This document shows, in pieces, positions 10,718-18,524 of a stretch of DNA of 64,000 nucleotides (positions are counted from its first letter, which is position 1; every line of letters starts with the position of its first letter). A program made the translations under genes and the position numbers. Under the pieces are notes generated by a model. The model did no database searches. It saw nothing but the letters and a program-made list of their open reading frames with translations, and had not been told where the DNA came from. The stretch comes from Myxococcales bacterium (lineage in GTDB: Bacteria; Myxococcota_A; Polyangia; Palsa-1104), in NCBI GenBank assembly GCA_003170275.1, contig PNAM01000090.1, positions 18,664-82,663 on the forward strand, read 5' to 3'.

Positions 10718-13700
10718 CTAGAGCTCGGTGCGTGCGCTCGCCGGCGTCGAGCCGAACCAGCTCAGGTTCGAGGCCGGCACCGGCTCGAGCGTGATGTCGA
10801 AGACCCACAACAGGTGGAAGATGCGGTTGCGTCCGAGCCGCGAGTAGCCGATCAACCCCTCGACGATCTTCCACTCGAGGTCGCCCTTGCGCGGGCGCCC
10901 GAACGAGGCCAGCGGGATGATGTTGCAGTACCAGCTTCCTTCTTTCGGGCCGACGCCCTTGCGGTAGTACATGTTCAGCACCACCGTGTGCACGCCGTCG
11001 GTGCGCTTCCAGCGGGCGCCGATCGGGAACAGCACCGAGGTGCGCGACTCGCCGCGCTGGAAGTCCCAATAGAACGGCGCCACCACCGTGGTCGGGTCCT
11101 TGCCGCCGAAGCGCCACACCAACGGGAACACCACCGCGTCCGAGCCGCCGTCCTTGCCGTAGCGCGTGCGGCCCCACGAGAGCAGCGGCGGGAACAGCCA
11201 CGACGTGGAGTGGTACACGTTCGAGCGGTTGCGGATGAACAGAGGCAAAAAGCCGGTGGTGCGCGACTCGTCGTACGAGTGCACGTCGAAGAACACCGGC
11301 AGGCCGATCACCACCGAGCGCTCCACCGAGTGGTAGCGCCAGATGAGCGGCGTGTACTCGGCGAGCTCGCGGCCGTCCTCGGTGCGCGTGTCGAAGAACA
11401 GCGGGAGGACGAAGCGCGTCGAGGTGCCGGTGACGTGGTCCTTGGTGAAGTACGCCAGCGGGAAGATCGCGGTCGACGAGACCAGCTCGTCGCGCCGCAC
11501 ATACAGCGGGCCCACGTACACGCGTTTGCCGGTCGGATAGTTGGAATAGCCGAAGATCGGCGTGGCCAATACCGAGCCGAGCTTCTTGTTGTGGAAATAG
11601 AACAGCGGAAACAGCGTCGTCGACGAGGTGCCGTCGGGGTGGTAGCGCTCGAAGAAGAACGGCCACAGGCCGAAGCGCCGGGTCTGCGCGGTGTGGCCCC
11701 AGTAGAACGGTCCGAGCACGTTGAGCGCGTAGTCGGCGGCCGAGTCGGCCTGGCGATAGAAGATCGGCGTGACGATCTTGGACGCGGTGCCGCTGCGGGT
11801 CGCGAAGGCGAGCGGGATGAGCCCGGCCGCGTAGCCGTCGGGGCGGGTGGAGCGGAAGAACGGGCCGACCACCAGCCGGCTCTTGCCCGACAGATCGTTC
11901 TTGTCCCAGTACACGCCGGGCATGCCGAAGAAGCTGGAGAAGCGCGTCTCGCCCTCGGCGGTCTTGCGCGACAAGCGGCCGTAGGCGAACAGCGGGAACA
12001 GGCCGAGCGAGCGGCCGCCGTCGAGGCGATGGCGGTTCCACAACGGGCCGAAGATGGTGGTGTTGGCGATGCGGGTCTGCGAATGGAGAAACAGCGGGAA
12101 CACCGCGTCGACCGACTTGTCGGGCGAGCGCACGCGGAAATAGATCGGGAAGATGCTGGTGTCGGTCTCCTGCCCCTCGCGCACGCGCCAGAAAAAGGGA
12201 AACTGCACGGTGACCTTGTAGTCGGGCGACTCGTGGATCGCGCCCAGCGGAAACAGGAAGTAGGTGCGCGAGCGCTTCTTGTCGTTGCGCTGGTAGCCGA
12301 ATGGCCCCACGACGACGGTCTCGGTCTGCTTCTGCGGATCCTTCTTCCAGCCGGCGAGCGGCGACACCAGGAGCGCCTCGTGCGGGCTGTGGCGCAGGTA
12401 GAAGAGCGGAAACAGCGCGTCGACCGTCTCGGCGCCGTCGCGGCGGTGGTAGAACGGGCCGACCAGGAGGCGCGAGGTCTGCGCGCGCTCGTCGGAGAAG
12501 TGGACGAACAGCGGCGGCAGGATCACCTGGTGCTGGCGGCCGTCGCGGTTGCCGAAGAACGCCAGCGGCGCGAGCCCGCCCGACCAGCCCTTGGGATCGC
12601 GCTTGACGAACACCGGCCCGATCACGTCGGTGGAGCCTTCGGGACCGCTCTTGTGGAAGAACAGCGGCGGCAGCGTGGCGTAGGTGGTGGCGCCGCGCCG
12701 GCCGAAGAACAGCACCGGGAACAGGCCCGCGTCCCAGCCGCCGCCGTTGGCGACCTGGTGGTGGAAGATCGGACCGACGGCGGTGGTCGACGTGTGATCC
12801 TTGTCGTCGCTCCAGTGCGCGAAGATCGGCGCGACCACCGCGTGGTGCTTGGTGCCCGAGCGGCCGAACATCAAGAGCGGCGCCAGCCCGCCGCCCCAGC
12901 CGCCCAGCCCGTTGCGCGAGCGCCAGCCGTACAGCGGGCCGAGAAAGCCGCCGCCCGCGCCCGCGTGCCGGTGATAGCCCGCGACCGGGAACAGGAACTG
13001 GGTCTCGGCGCCGGACTTGTCGGCGAAGCGCCAGTAGAGCGGCAGCAGCGACGTGGTCGAGCCTTCCGGATCCGAGGAGTGGAAGAACGGTCCGGCGATC
13101 AGGCCCGCCGAGCCGTCGTCGTGCACCTTCCAGCGCACGAACACCGGCGGCACCACGTCGACGTTGCGGCGCGTGTCCTCGCGATGGAAGACCGGCGGGA
13201 CGAGCAGGAACAGCTGCTTGAGCCTGGCGTCGTCGTTGCGCTCCCAGATCGCGATCGGCGAGACCAGCCGCGCGTGCCGGCCGTGATGGTCGCTGTCGTA
13301 GTCGAAGAACGGCAGGAACAAGAAGTGATCGGTCCCGCTGGTCGTGTCCGAGAGGTGCCAGAGCAGCGGGAAGACCACGTCGGTGCGCGTGGTGGCGGTG
13401 TGCTTGAACACCGCGAGCAGCGGCGGCACGACGGTGGTGCGCGTGGTGGCGGTCTGGTGATCGAACAAGAGCGGCGCGAGCACGCGCCAGGTGTCGTCGT
13501 GGTGCCGCCGGTAGTAGCCGACCAGCCCGACCACCGCCTCGACCAGGTCTTCCTTGCTGTTGCTCTGCCCGCCCGAGAGCAGCAGCGGCGCGACGAACCA
13601 CTTCTGCGGCCCGCGGTGCTTCCAGTAGAACAGCGGCATGAACCCCACCTGCTGTCCCTGCCCGTGCGCGTAGGTGCCGTACCAGAACAACAGCGGCGGG

Positions 13701-14032
13701 ATGATCGTCGTCGAGCTCTCGTACGCGTAGTCGCGCGTGTGCGCGAAGAACGGGAACTGCACGCTGGTCGAGCCCACGCGATCCCACGTCGAGAAGTAGA
13801 GGATCGGAACGATGTGCAGATGGCCGACTTCGCCCGGCTGGTGAAAGTAGAACGGGATGATGCGCTTGCCCTTGGGCAGCGCGCTGCACAGGCCGTCGGT
13901 GCAGATCGAGCCGACCGCGCACACGTTGTCGGATGTGCACTTGCCGCCGATCGGCACGGTGCCGGTTTCGGCGCGCGCCACCGACGAGAGACAGAGGGTG
14001 GCGAGGGTTGCGAGGAGAAGGCGGCGCACCAT
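10718..14032 (-). CDS. Exported giant beta-repeat protein with about 50 PLF-type repeats
   Basis: A 1104-residue exported protein (signal peptide ending SSVARA, then a small Cys-rich module GGKCTSDNVCAVGSICTDG with four cysteines). From about residue 60 to the end it is a continuous array of short units, on average about 18 residues. Each has a core of the form two or three hydrophobic residues, Pro, then Leu/Phe/Ile, Phe/Tyr/Leu, and a polar turn rich in Asp, Gly, Arg, Thr. Examples are VFPLLWHLSD, FPLFYLRHS, VGPFYHRRDGAE, TPIFYRQAD and LPLFFDTRTEDG. I count roughly 50-56 copies. Each unit looks like one beta-strand plus a turn, so a very large beta-sheet, barrel or solenoid is expected. I do not recognise a described family. 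Its start lies five bases after the stop of the upstream exported gene, so both are co-transcribed. Confidence 0.85.
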   Translation of the reverse strand: MVRRLLLATLATLCLSSVARAETGTVPIGGKCTSDNVCAVGSICTDGLCSALPKGKRIIPFYFHQPGEVGHLHIVPILYFSTWDRVGSTSVQFPFFAHTRDYAYESSTTIIPPLLFWYGTYAHGQGQQVGFMPLFYWKHRGPQKWFVAPLLLSGGQSNSKEDLVEAVVGLVGYYRRHHDDTWRVLAPLLFDHQTATTRTTVVPPLLAVFKHTATTRTDVVFPLLWHLSDTTSGTDHFLFLPFFDYDSDHHGRHARLVSPIAIWERNDDARLKQLFLLVPPVFHREDTRRNVDVVPPVFVRWKVHDDGSAGLIAGPFFHSSDPEGSTTSLLPLYWRFADKSGAETQFLFPVAGYHRHAGAGGGFLGPLYGWRSRNGLGGWGGGLAPLLMFGRSGTKHHAVVAPIFAHWSDDKDHTSTTAVGPIFHHQVANGGGWDAGLFPVLFFGRRGATTYATLPPLFFHKSGPEGSTDVIGPVFVKRDPKGWSGGLAPLAFFGNRDGRQHQVILPPLFVHFSDERAQTSRLLVGPFYHRRDGAETVDALFPLFYLRHSPHEALLVSPLAGWKKDPQKQTETVVVGPFGYQRNDKKRSRTYFLFPLGAIHESPDYKVTVQFPFFWRVREGQETDTSIFPIYFRVRSPDKSVDAVFPLFLHSQTRIANTTIFGPLWNRHRLDGGRSLGLFPLFAYGRLSRKTAEGETRFSSFFGMPGVYWDKNDLSGKSRLVVGPFFRSTRPDGYAAGLIPLAFATRSGTASKIVTPIFYRQADSAADYALNVLGPFYWGHTAQTRRFGLWPFFFERYHPDGTSSTTLFPLFYFHNKKLGSVLATPIFGYSNYPTGKRVYVGPLYVRRDELVSSTAIFPLAYFTKDHVTGTSTRFVLPLFFDTRTEDGRELAEYTPLIWRYHSVERSVVIGLPVFFDVHSYDESRTTGFLPLFIRNRSNVYHSTSWLFPPLLSWGRTRYGKDGGSDAVVFPLVWRFGGKDPTTVVAPFYWDFQRGESRTSVLFPIGARWKRTDGVHTVVLNMYYRKGVGPKEGSWYCNIIPLASFGRPRKGDLEWKIVEGLIGYSRLGRNRIFHLLWVFDITLEPVPASNLSWFGSTPASARTEL

Positions 14033-14037
14033 TCAGG

Positions 14038-14562
14038 TCAGAGCGTCATCTTCCATTCGCCGTTTTCGAGCACCAGGTGGATCTCGGTGGTCTCGACGTC
14101 TTCGCCCTTGGACTTGGTGACCTTGAGGTTCGCGTTGGCGCCGGTGATCTTGGAGCCCTTGACGTCGAACTTGGTGCCCTCGAGATCCTTCTGCATCTTC
14201 TTGATCTCGTCGGTGGAGTGCTCGAACTGTTGCGCCACCACGCCCTGGAACATGAGCGCGTAGCAGTCGATCATCTTCGAGGTCTCGTTCTTGAGCAGCG
14301 CGTCCTTCCAGCGGGCGAAGGTCTTCTCGGGCGTCGAAAACTCGGCGCGCGGCGGCGGCAGCTTGAAGGTGATCTGCTTGATCTTGTTGGTCGGCAGCTC
14401 GACCTTCTGCCCGCCGGCCGTCTCGACCGCGAACACCCCATCGTAGTAGTGGACGATCTTCCCCGAGATCTGGGTGTTGTCGAGGAGCTGGATCACCTCC
14501 GCCCGCGCGGTCGCTGGAAGGCCGAACAGCAAGAGCGGGAGGAGGAGGCGGACGTACTGCAT
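14038..14562 (-). CDS. Exported hypothetical protein
   Basis: A 174-residue exported protein with signal peptide (MQYVRLLLPLLLFGLPATARA, cut before EV). A short N-terminal beta domain follows (VIQLLDNTQISGKIVHYYDG, then VFAVETAGGQKVELPTNKIK), of the kind found in proteins annotated as SH3-like or Sm-like. The alpha+beta C-terminal half ends LENGEWKM, a pattern seen in NTF2-like or DUF4878-like accessory domains. It is the first gene of the unit with the giant repeat protein, preceded by a Shine-Dalgarno AGGAG and a good promoter. Function unknown; it may assist secretion or anchoring of its partner. Confidence 0.75.
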   Translation of the reverse strand: MQYVRLLLPLLLFGLPATARAEVIQLLDNTQISGKIVHYYDGVFAVETAGGQKVELPTNKIKQITFKLPPPRAEFSTPEKTFARWKDALLKNETSKMIDCYALMFQGVVAQQFEHSTDEIKKMQKDLEGTKFDVKGSKITGANANLKVTKSKGEDVETTEIHLVLENGEWKMTL

Positions 14563-14581
14563 GGAAATCTCCTAAGAAAAG

Positions 14582-14617
14582 CGGTCTCGTGTAACCCGCC
14601 GCGGCCGCGGGTGTCAA
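14582..14617 (-). promoter_or_regulatory. Promoter of the giant-repeat-protein operon with a palindrome in the spacer
   Basis: TTGACA (14617-14612), a 17-base spacer and TTACAC (14594-14589) on the minus strand. The spacer contains the perfect 12-base palindrome CCGCGGCCGCGG (14599-14610), a candidate repressor or activator site. The predicted start at about 14582 gives a 20-base leader carrying AGGAG, unlike most units of this window, which appear leaderless. Confidence 0.6.
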
Positions 14618-14674
14618 GGTGAGACTCCACATATTGGGTGGGCGTTGCCCGGCGTGGGGCTATAGTCGGCCGGG

Positions 14675-15031
14675 ATGGAAGCGAAACCATCGGCGGCGTC
14701 AGGTCGTGGGCGGGTGGCCACGTTGCTCGCGGCCGGTTGCGCCGCGACGGCGTATCTCGTCGGCGGGGCGACGGTCGTCCGTGCGTTCTGGACCGGCAAG
14801 CAGACGGCCAGCGGGGACTCGGTCTTTCTGGCGGCGGCGGTGTGCCTGCTCTTGTGCATCGTGGCCACCAGCTCGGCCATCGTCGCGCTGGTGCGAGTGG
14901 GTTCCGGCGCTGTTCCGACGCGGGTGCCACCCTACGTCCCCGGCCTGCTGATCGTGGCCGGTGTGCTCGGCGTCGGGGGCGCGATCTTTCTCGCGTTCGC
15001 CGCGACCGTCCTGAGCATCGGCGTCGGTTAG
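14675..15031 (+). CDS. Small three-helix membrane protein, hypothetical
   Basis: A 118-residue integral membrane protein with hydrophobic segments at about residues 15-37, 49-73 and 90-115, little polar sequence and no recognised domain. TATAGT at 14661-14666 predicts transcription from 14673, two bases before the ATG. It is divergent from the exported-protein operon and converges on the lipoprotein gene at 15,036. Its function cannot be inferred; it is a real gene by codon use, membrane topology and promoter position. Confidence 0.7.
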   Translation: MEAKPSAASGRGRVATLLAAGCAATAYLVGGATVVRAFWTGKQTASGDSVFLAAAVCLLLCIVATSSAIVALVRVGSGAVPTRVPPYVPGLLIVAGVLGVGGAIFLAFAATVLSIGVG

Positions 15032-15035
15032 CGCG

Positions 15036-16271
15036 TCACCAAACCGGCGCGCATTGACCGGTGGCGTCCGCTTCTTCGTTGTATACGCGGACCGCCTCGT
15101 CGGTGCGCTTGACGCCCGCGGCAGTGAAGCCGATGCCGGCGACGGCCAGGCCGAGCACCGCGAGCCCGGCGGGCGCGATCTTCGAGTTCACCTGCGCGAT
15201 CCCCACCGAGGTGCCGAGCGCACCCATGATGCCCGCGGCGATCAGCGCATAGCCGGTCCAGCGAAAGACGATCCCGCGCTTGATGATTCGCTTGGTCACC
15301 GGGGTGGCGAGCAGCGTGCGGTTGAGGTCGCTGTTGGCGACCGCGGTCGAGCCGACCCACAGCTGGGTGCGGTTGGTCTTGAACGGGATCACCGTCTCCT
15401 GCACGCACGGGCCGCCGTCGATCGGCGTGTCGGCCATCGGGCCCTTGCGGCACTTGGAGGCCGAAGGCGCCTTGGTCCCGTCGGCGCAGACCACCGAGAT
15501 CGGTCGCTGCACGACGTCGAAGGTGAAGGTGAACTCGGCGCGCTCCTGAGCCGCTTCGGTGCCGGTGATGCGCAGCGTGAGGTGCGTGAGGTCGCGCGCG
15601 ATCCGGCCGAACTCCTCGGGGTCGCGCGCCTCGATGCGAAACGGCAGGTAGCCGCGCCAGCTCCCGCCCGGCGGCACGACCACCTTCTCGTCGAGCAGCT
15701 GCATCTTTTCGATGTTCTCGTGCACCGACCCGAGGAGCTGCACGTTGCCCGGCTGCAGCAGCTCCGGATGGCGCTCGACCAGATCGCCGCGCACGCGCGC
15801 CTCGACGTCGGGGATGCGCGTGATCGCCGAGAACACCCGGCCGTGGCCATCCTCGAGCCGGAACTGCGCGTGCGCGAACGACAGCGGCTGATCGCCGCGG
15901 TTGGCGATCTGGACGATGAAGGCGGGCAGGGTGAGCAGCGGGAAGTCGTCGTAGCGCAACACCGACGCGCCCGCCGCGGTGATCGCGCCCTGCATGCCCG
16001 AGCCCGAGCCGCCGACGGTGTCGGTGTTGGCCTCCTTCCAGAACAGGTGCTGGAGGATCTCGCGATACTTGAGCCAGTTGCCCTGCGTGATGGGCAGCAC
16101 CGCGAGCTCGGCGTTGCCATGGACCACCGACGGCTCCTTGACCGCGAGCGTGCGCAGGCTCACCGGATAGTGACGACCCTCGGCAAACTCGCCGCCGCAG
16201 CCTGCCACCAGCCCAACCCACGCGATCAAGATCACGTTCACGATTGCGTTCACGCTCGACTTCACGTTCAC
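15036..16271 (-). CDS. Large lipoprotein with two C-terminal hydrophobic segments, hypothetical
   Basis: A 411-residue protein starting at a GTG that overlaps the stop of the upstream TPR gene (GTGA). The leader ends in a lipobox VGLVAGC (Cys25). The middle part is beta-rich and polar, containing RGDQPLSFAHAQFRL and VPPGGSWRGYLPF, which look like an Ig-like fold. Two hydrophobic helices at about residues 322-345 and 350-372 may form a membrane hairpin. The first codons are unusual: the leader is encoded by repeated GTGAACG-type sequence. It forms an operon with the TPR protein and glyA. Function unknown. Confidence 0.7.
   Translation of the reverse strand: MNVKSSVNAIVNVILIAWVGLVAGCGGEFAEGRHYPVSLRTLAVKEPSVVHGNAELAVLPITQGNWLKYREILQHLFWKEANTDTVGGSGSGMQGAITAAGASVLRYDDFPLLTLPAFIVQIANRGDQPLSFAHAQFRLEDGHGRVFSAITRIPDVEARVRGDLVERHPELLQPGNVQLLGSVHENIEKMQLLDEKVVVPPGGSWRGYLPFRIEARDPEEFGRIARDLTHLTLRITGTEAAQERAEFTFTFDVVQRPISVVCADGTKAPSASKCRKGPMADTPIDGGPCVQETVIPFKTNRTQLWVGSTAVANSDLNRTLLATPVTKRIIKRGIVFRWTGYALIAAGIMGALGTSVGIAQVNSKIAPAGLAVLGLAVAGIGFTAAGVKRTDEAVRVYNEEADATGQCAPVW
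16233..16271 (-). repeat. Degenerate GTGAACG repeats in a lipoprotein signal sequence
   Basis: Three GTGAACG copies and related GTGAAG/GAGCGTG steps occur within 40 bases on the minus strand, encoding the Val-Asn-rich leader of the lipoprotein. A similar GTGAACG/GTGAGCG cluster lies in the aceF linker near 39,909-39,985. Confidence 0.5.
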
Positions 16272-17239
16272 GACTCCTCGGGTTCCTTGTCCACCACTCC
16301 CGCCTCGACCTTTTGCTTCTCCATCCACTCGACCAGCCGCGGCAGCGCGCGGTCCATGCCGGTGCCGGTCTTGCGATCGTACGCCTCGCGCAACAGGTGC
16401 CACGCTTGATCGGTGTCGCCGTTCTTCAGGTGCGCCCAGGCGGTCAGCCCGAGCAGCGCGGACGCGCCGGTGATGCCCAGCGCGGTCTTGGCGCGCTCGT
16501 GCAGATCGTCGCCCGCGATGCGATGCTCGCCCTCGGCCAGGCACACGTACAGCTCCGACACCCAGTGCTGCATGCGCAGGTAGTCGCCCTTGGGCACGTC
16601 GCCGTGCTTCTGCTCGAACCGCTGGCGCGCCTCGCCCACGCGACCCAGGTTCACCAGCGTGGTGATCTCGGCGTACTCGACGGTGCGCGCGAACAGCGAC
16701 TTCTTGCGGCTCTTGGCGTACAGGGTCATCGCCGCGCGCTGATGCGTGAGCGCTTCGTCGAAGTTGCCGCGCCGGATCGAGACCGCCGCCAGGTTCTGCT
16801 CGGCGAGCGCGCGCACGTTGCGCGGGCAGCGCCAGGACTTGAGCACCTGGTTGAGCAGCGCCTCAGCCTCGTCGAGGCGATCGTGCACGAGCAGGCGGGT
16901 GGCCTCCTGCAGCTTGAGGCCGCGCTTGATGTGCCAGCCCACGTACACGCCGAGCCCGACGCCGATGCCCACGCCCGGCACGCCGAGCAGCGCGCCGTAG
17001 ACCAGCGTCACGCCGCCGACGATCGCGGCCGCCGATCCGTACGAGAGCGCCTGCAGCGCGCGGTAGCGAGACGGCGATCGCACCTGGCCCGAGGAGTCCA
17101 CGTGCACGAACGCCTTGGGCGGCGCCTCGGCCAGGCTGTTGGCCAGCACCATCGGCGGCGCCGGCTTGGACTCGGCGCGCTTGACCAGCGCCTTGGTCGG
17201 ATCGGGCGCCCTGCCGTCTGATTTCGGTTCGTCGGCCAC
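16268..17239 (-). CDS. TPR-repeat protein with a membrane hairpin
   Basis: A 323-residue protein. Residues 1-60 are a proline/lysine-rich disordered tail. A hydrophobic glycine-rich hairpin follows at about 68-105 (SYGSAAAIVGGVTLVYGAL, then GVPGVGIGVGLGVYVGW). From about 112 the chain is helical with TPR-like periodicity (RLDEAEALLNQVLK, RALAEQNLAAVSIRRGNFDEALTH, NGDTDQAWHLLREAYDRK). TPRs mediate protein-protein contacts, so it is probably a membrane-anchored assembly factor. It starts with GTG seven bases after the glyA stop and overlaps the following lipoprotein gene by four bases, suggesting the two are partners. Confidence 0.75.
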   Translation of the reverse strand: MADEPKSDGRAPDPTKALVKRAESKPAPPMVLANSLAEAPPKAFVHVDSSGQVRSPSRYRALQALSYGSAAAIVGGVTLVYGALLGVPGVGIGVGLGVYVGWHIKRGLKLQEATRLLVHDRLDEAEALLNQVLKSWRCPRNVRALAEQNLAAVSIRRGNFDEALTHQRAAMTLYAKSRKKSLFARTVEYAEITTLVNLGRVGEARQRFEQKHGDVPKGDYLRMQHWVSELYVCLAEGEHRIAGDDLHERAKTALGITGASALLGLTAWAHLKNGDTDQAWHLLREAYDRKTGTGMDRALPRLVEWMEKQKVEAGVVDKEPEES

Positions 17240-17246
17240 GCTCGTA

Positions 17247-18506
17247 CTACAGCCCGGGCGCCGGGAACTTCCCCGTCAGCTCGCGCACCTCGGCGAAGAT
17301 GCGGTCCAGCGCGGCGCCGTCGTCGGTGCGCGCGGCCTGCACGCCGCGATCGATCCAGATCGCGATCTGCTTCATCTCGGCGGGGCCCATGCCGCGGCTG
17401 GTGACCGCCGGGGTGCCCAGCCGGATGCCCGACGGATCGAACGGCTTGCGCGGATCGAACGGCACGCTGTTGTAGTTGAGCACCAGGCCCGCCTGATCGA
17501 GCGCCTTGGCGGCCTTCTTGCCCGGCACTTCCTTGCCGGTCAGGTCGACCAGGATGAGGTGGTTGTCGGTGCCGCCCGAGACCAGGTCGTAGCCGCGCAG
17601 GGTCAGCTCGGCGGCGAGCGCCTTGGCGTTGGCGACGATCGCGTGCGCGTACTTCTTGAACGCGCCGGTCGAGGCTTCCTTCAATGCGACCGCGATGCCG
17701 GCGGTGGTCTGGTTGTGCGGCCCGCCCTGCAAGCCGGGGAACACCGCCTTGTCGATCGCCGAGGCGTGCTGCGCCTTGCACATGAGGATGCCGCCGCGCG
17801 GGCCGCGCAAGGTCTTGTGCGTGGTGGTCGAGACCACGTCGGCGAACCCGACCGGCGACGGATGCGCGCCGCCCGCGATCAGCCCGGCGATGTGCGCGAT
17901 GTCGGCGACCAGGATCGCGCCGACCTCCTTGGCGATCGAGTGGAAACCGGCGAAGTCGATGGTGCGCGGGATGGCCGTGCCGCCGCACCACAAGATCTTC
18001 GGCTGCTCCTTCTTGGCCAGCGTGCGCACCTCGTCGAGGTCGACGCGGCCGGTGTCCTTGCGCACGCCGTAGGCGACCGAGCGGAAGTACTTGCCGGTGA
18101 TGCTCACGTTCCAGCCGTGCGTCAGGTGCCCGCCGGCGGGCAGCCCCATGCCCATGATGGTGTCACCGGGCTTGCAGAACGCCAGGTAGACGGCGAGGTT
18201 GGCGGGCGAGCCCGAGTACGGCTGCACGTTGGCGTGCTCGACGCCGAACAGCGTCTTGCAGCGCGACACGGCCAGCTCTTCGATCCGGTCGATGACCTGC
18301 TGCCCCTCGTAGTAGCGCTTGCCCGGATAGCCTTCGGAGTACTTGTTCTGCAACACGGTGCCGCACGCCTCGAGCACCGCGTGCGAGACGTAGTTTTCGG
18401 ACGGGATCAGGCGGATCTTGTCACGCTGCCGCTGCTCTTCCTCGCGCACCAGCGAGGCCAACTCGGGATCGCCTTTTTCGAGCGCAGCGAGATGTTCGTT
18501 GCCCAT
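17247..18506 (-). CDS. glyA: Serine hydroxymethyltransferase
   Basis: A 419-residue PLP enzyme that interconverts serine and glycine while charging tetrahydrofolate with a one-carbon unit, supplying purine, thymidylate and methionine synthesis. The PLP lysine is K231 in TTTHKTLRGPRGG. Also visible are IPSENYVSHAV, NKYSEGYPGKRYYEG, GHLTHG and DIAHIAGLIAGG. Length is normal for the family. TACAAC at 18519-18514 places the transcription start one base before the ATG, again without a Shine-Dalgarno. No glycine riboswitch is present, since there is no leader. Confidence 0.97.
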   Translation of the reverse strand: MGNEHLAALEKGDPELASLVREEEQRQRDKIRLIPSENYVSHAVLEACGTVLQNKYSEGYPGKRYYEGQQVIDRIEELAVSRCKTLFGVEHANVQPYSGSPANLAVYLAFCKPGDTIMGMGLPAGGHLTHGWNVSITGKYFRSVAYGVRKDTGRVDLDEVRTLAKKEQPKILWCGGTAIPRTIDFAGFHSIAKEVGAILVADIAHIAGLIAGGAHPSPVGFADVVSTTTHKTLRGPRGGILMCKAQHASAIDKAVFPGLQGGPHNQTTAGIAVALKEASTGAFKKYAHAIVANAKALAAELTLRGYDLVSGGTDNHLILVDLTGKEVPGKKAAKALDQAGLVLNYNSVPFDPRKPFDPSGIRLGTPAVTSRGMGPAEMKQIAIWIDRGVQAARTDDGAALDRIFAEVRELTGKFPAPGL

Positions 18507-18519
18507 GCCGGGCGTTGTA
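18507..18519 (-). promoter_or_regulatory. -10 element of glyA, near-leaderless
   Basis: TACAAC (18519-18514, minus strand) predicts transcription from about 18507, one base before the glyA ATG at 18506. The -35 region is not recognisable. Confidence 0.4.
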
Positions 18520-18524
18520 GCACA

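Noticed and set aside
10227..13940. A 1237-residue minus-strand frame in a different phase from the giant repeat protein
   Set aside because: Its translation is Arg/Ala/Pro-rich without a start signal or strand pattern. The frame of 1104 residues from 14032 has the export signal and regular repeats.
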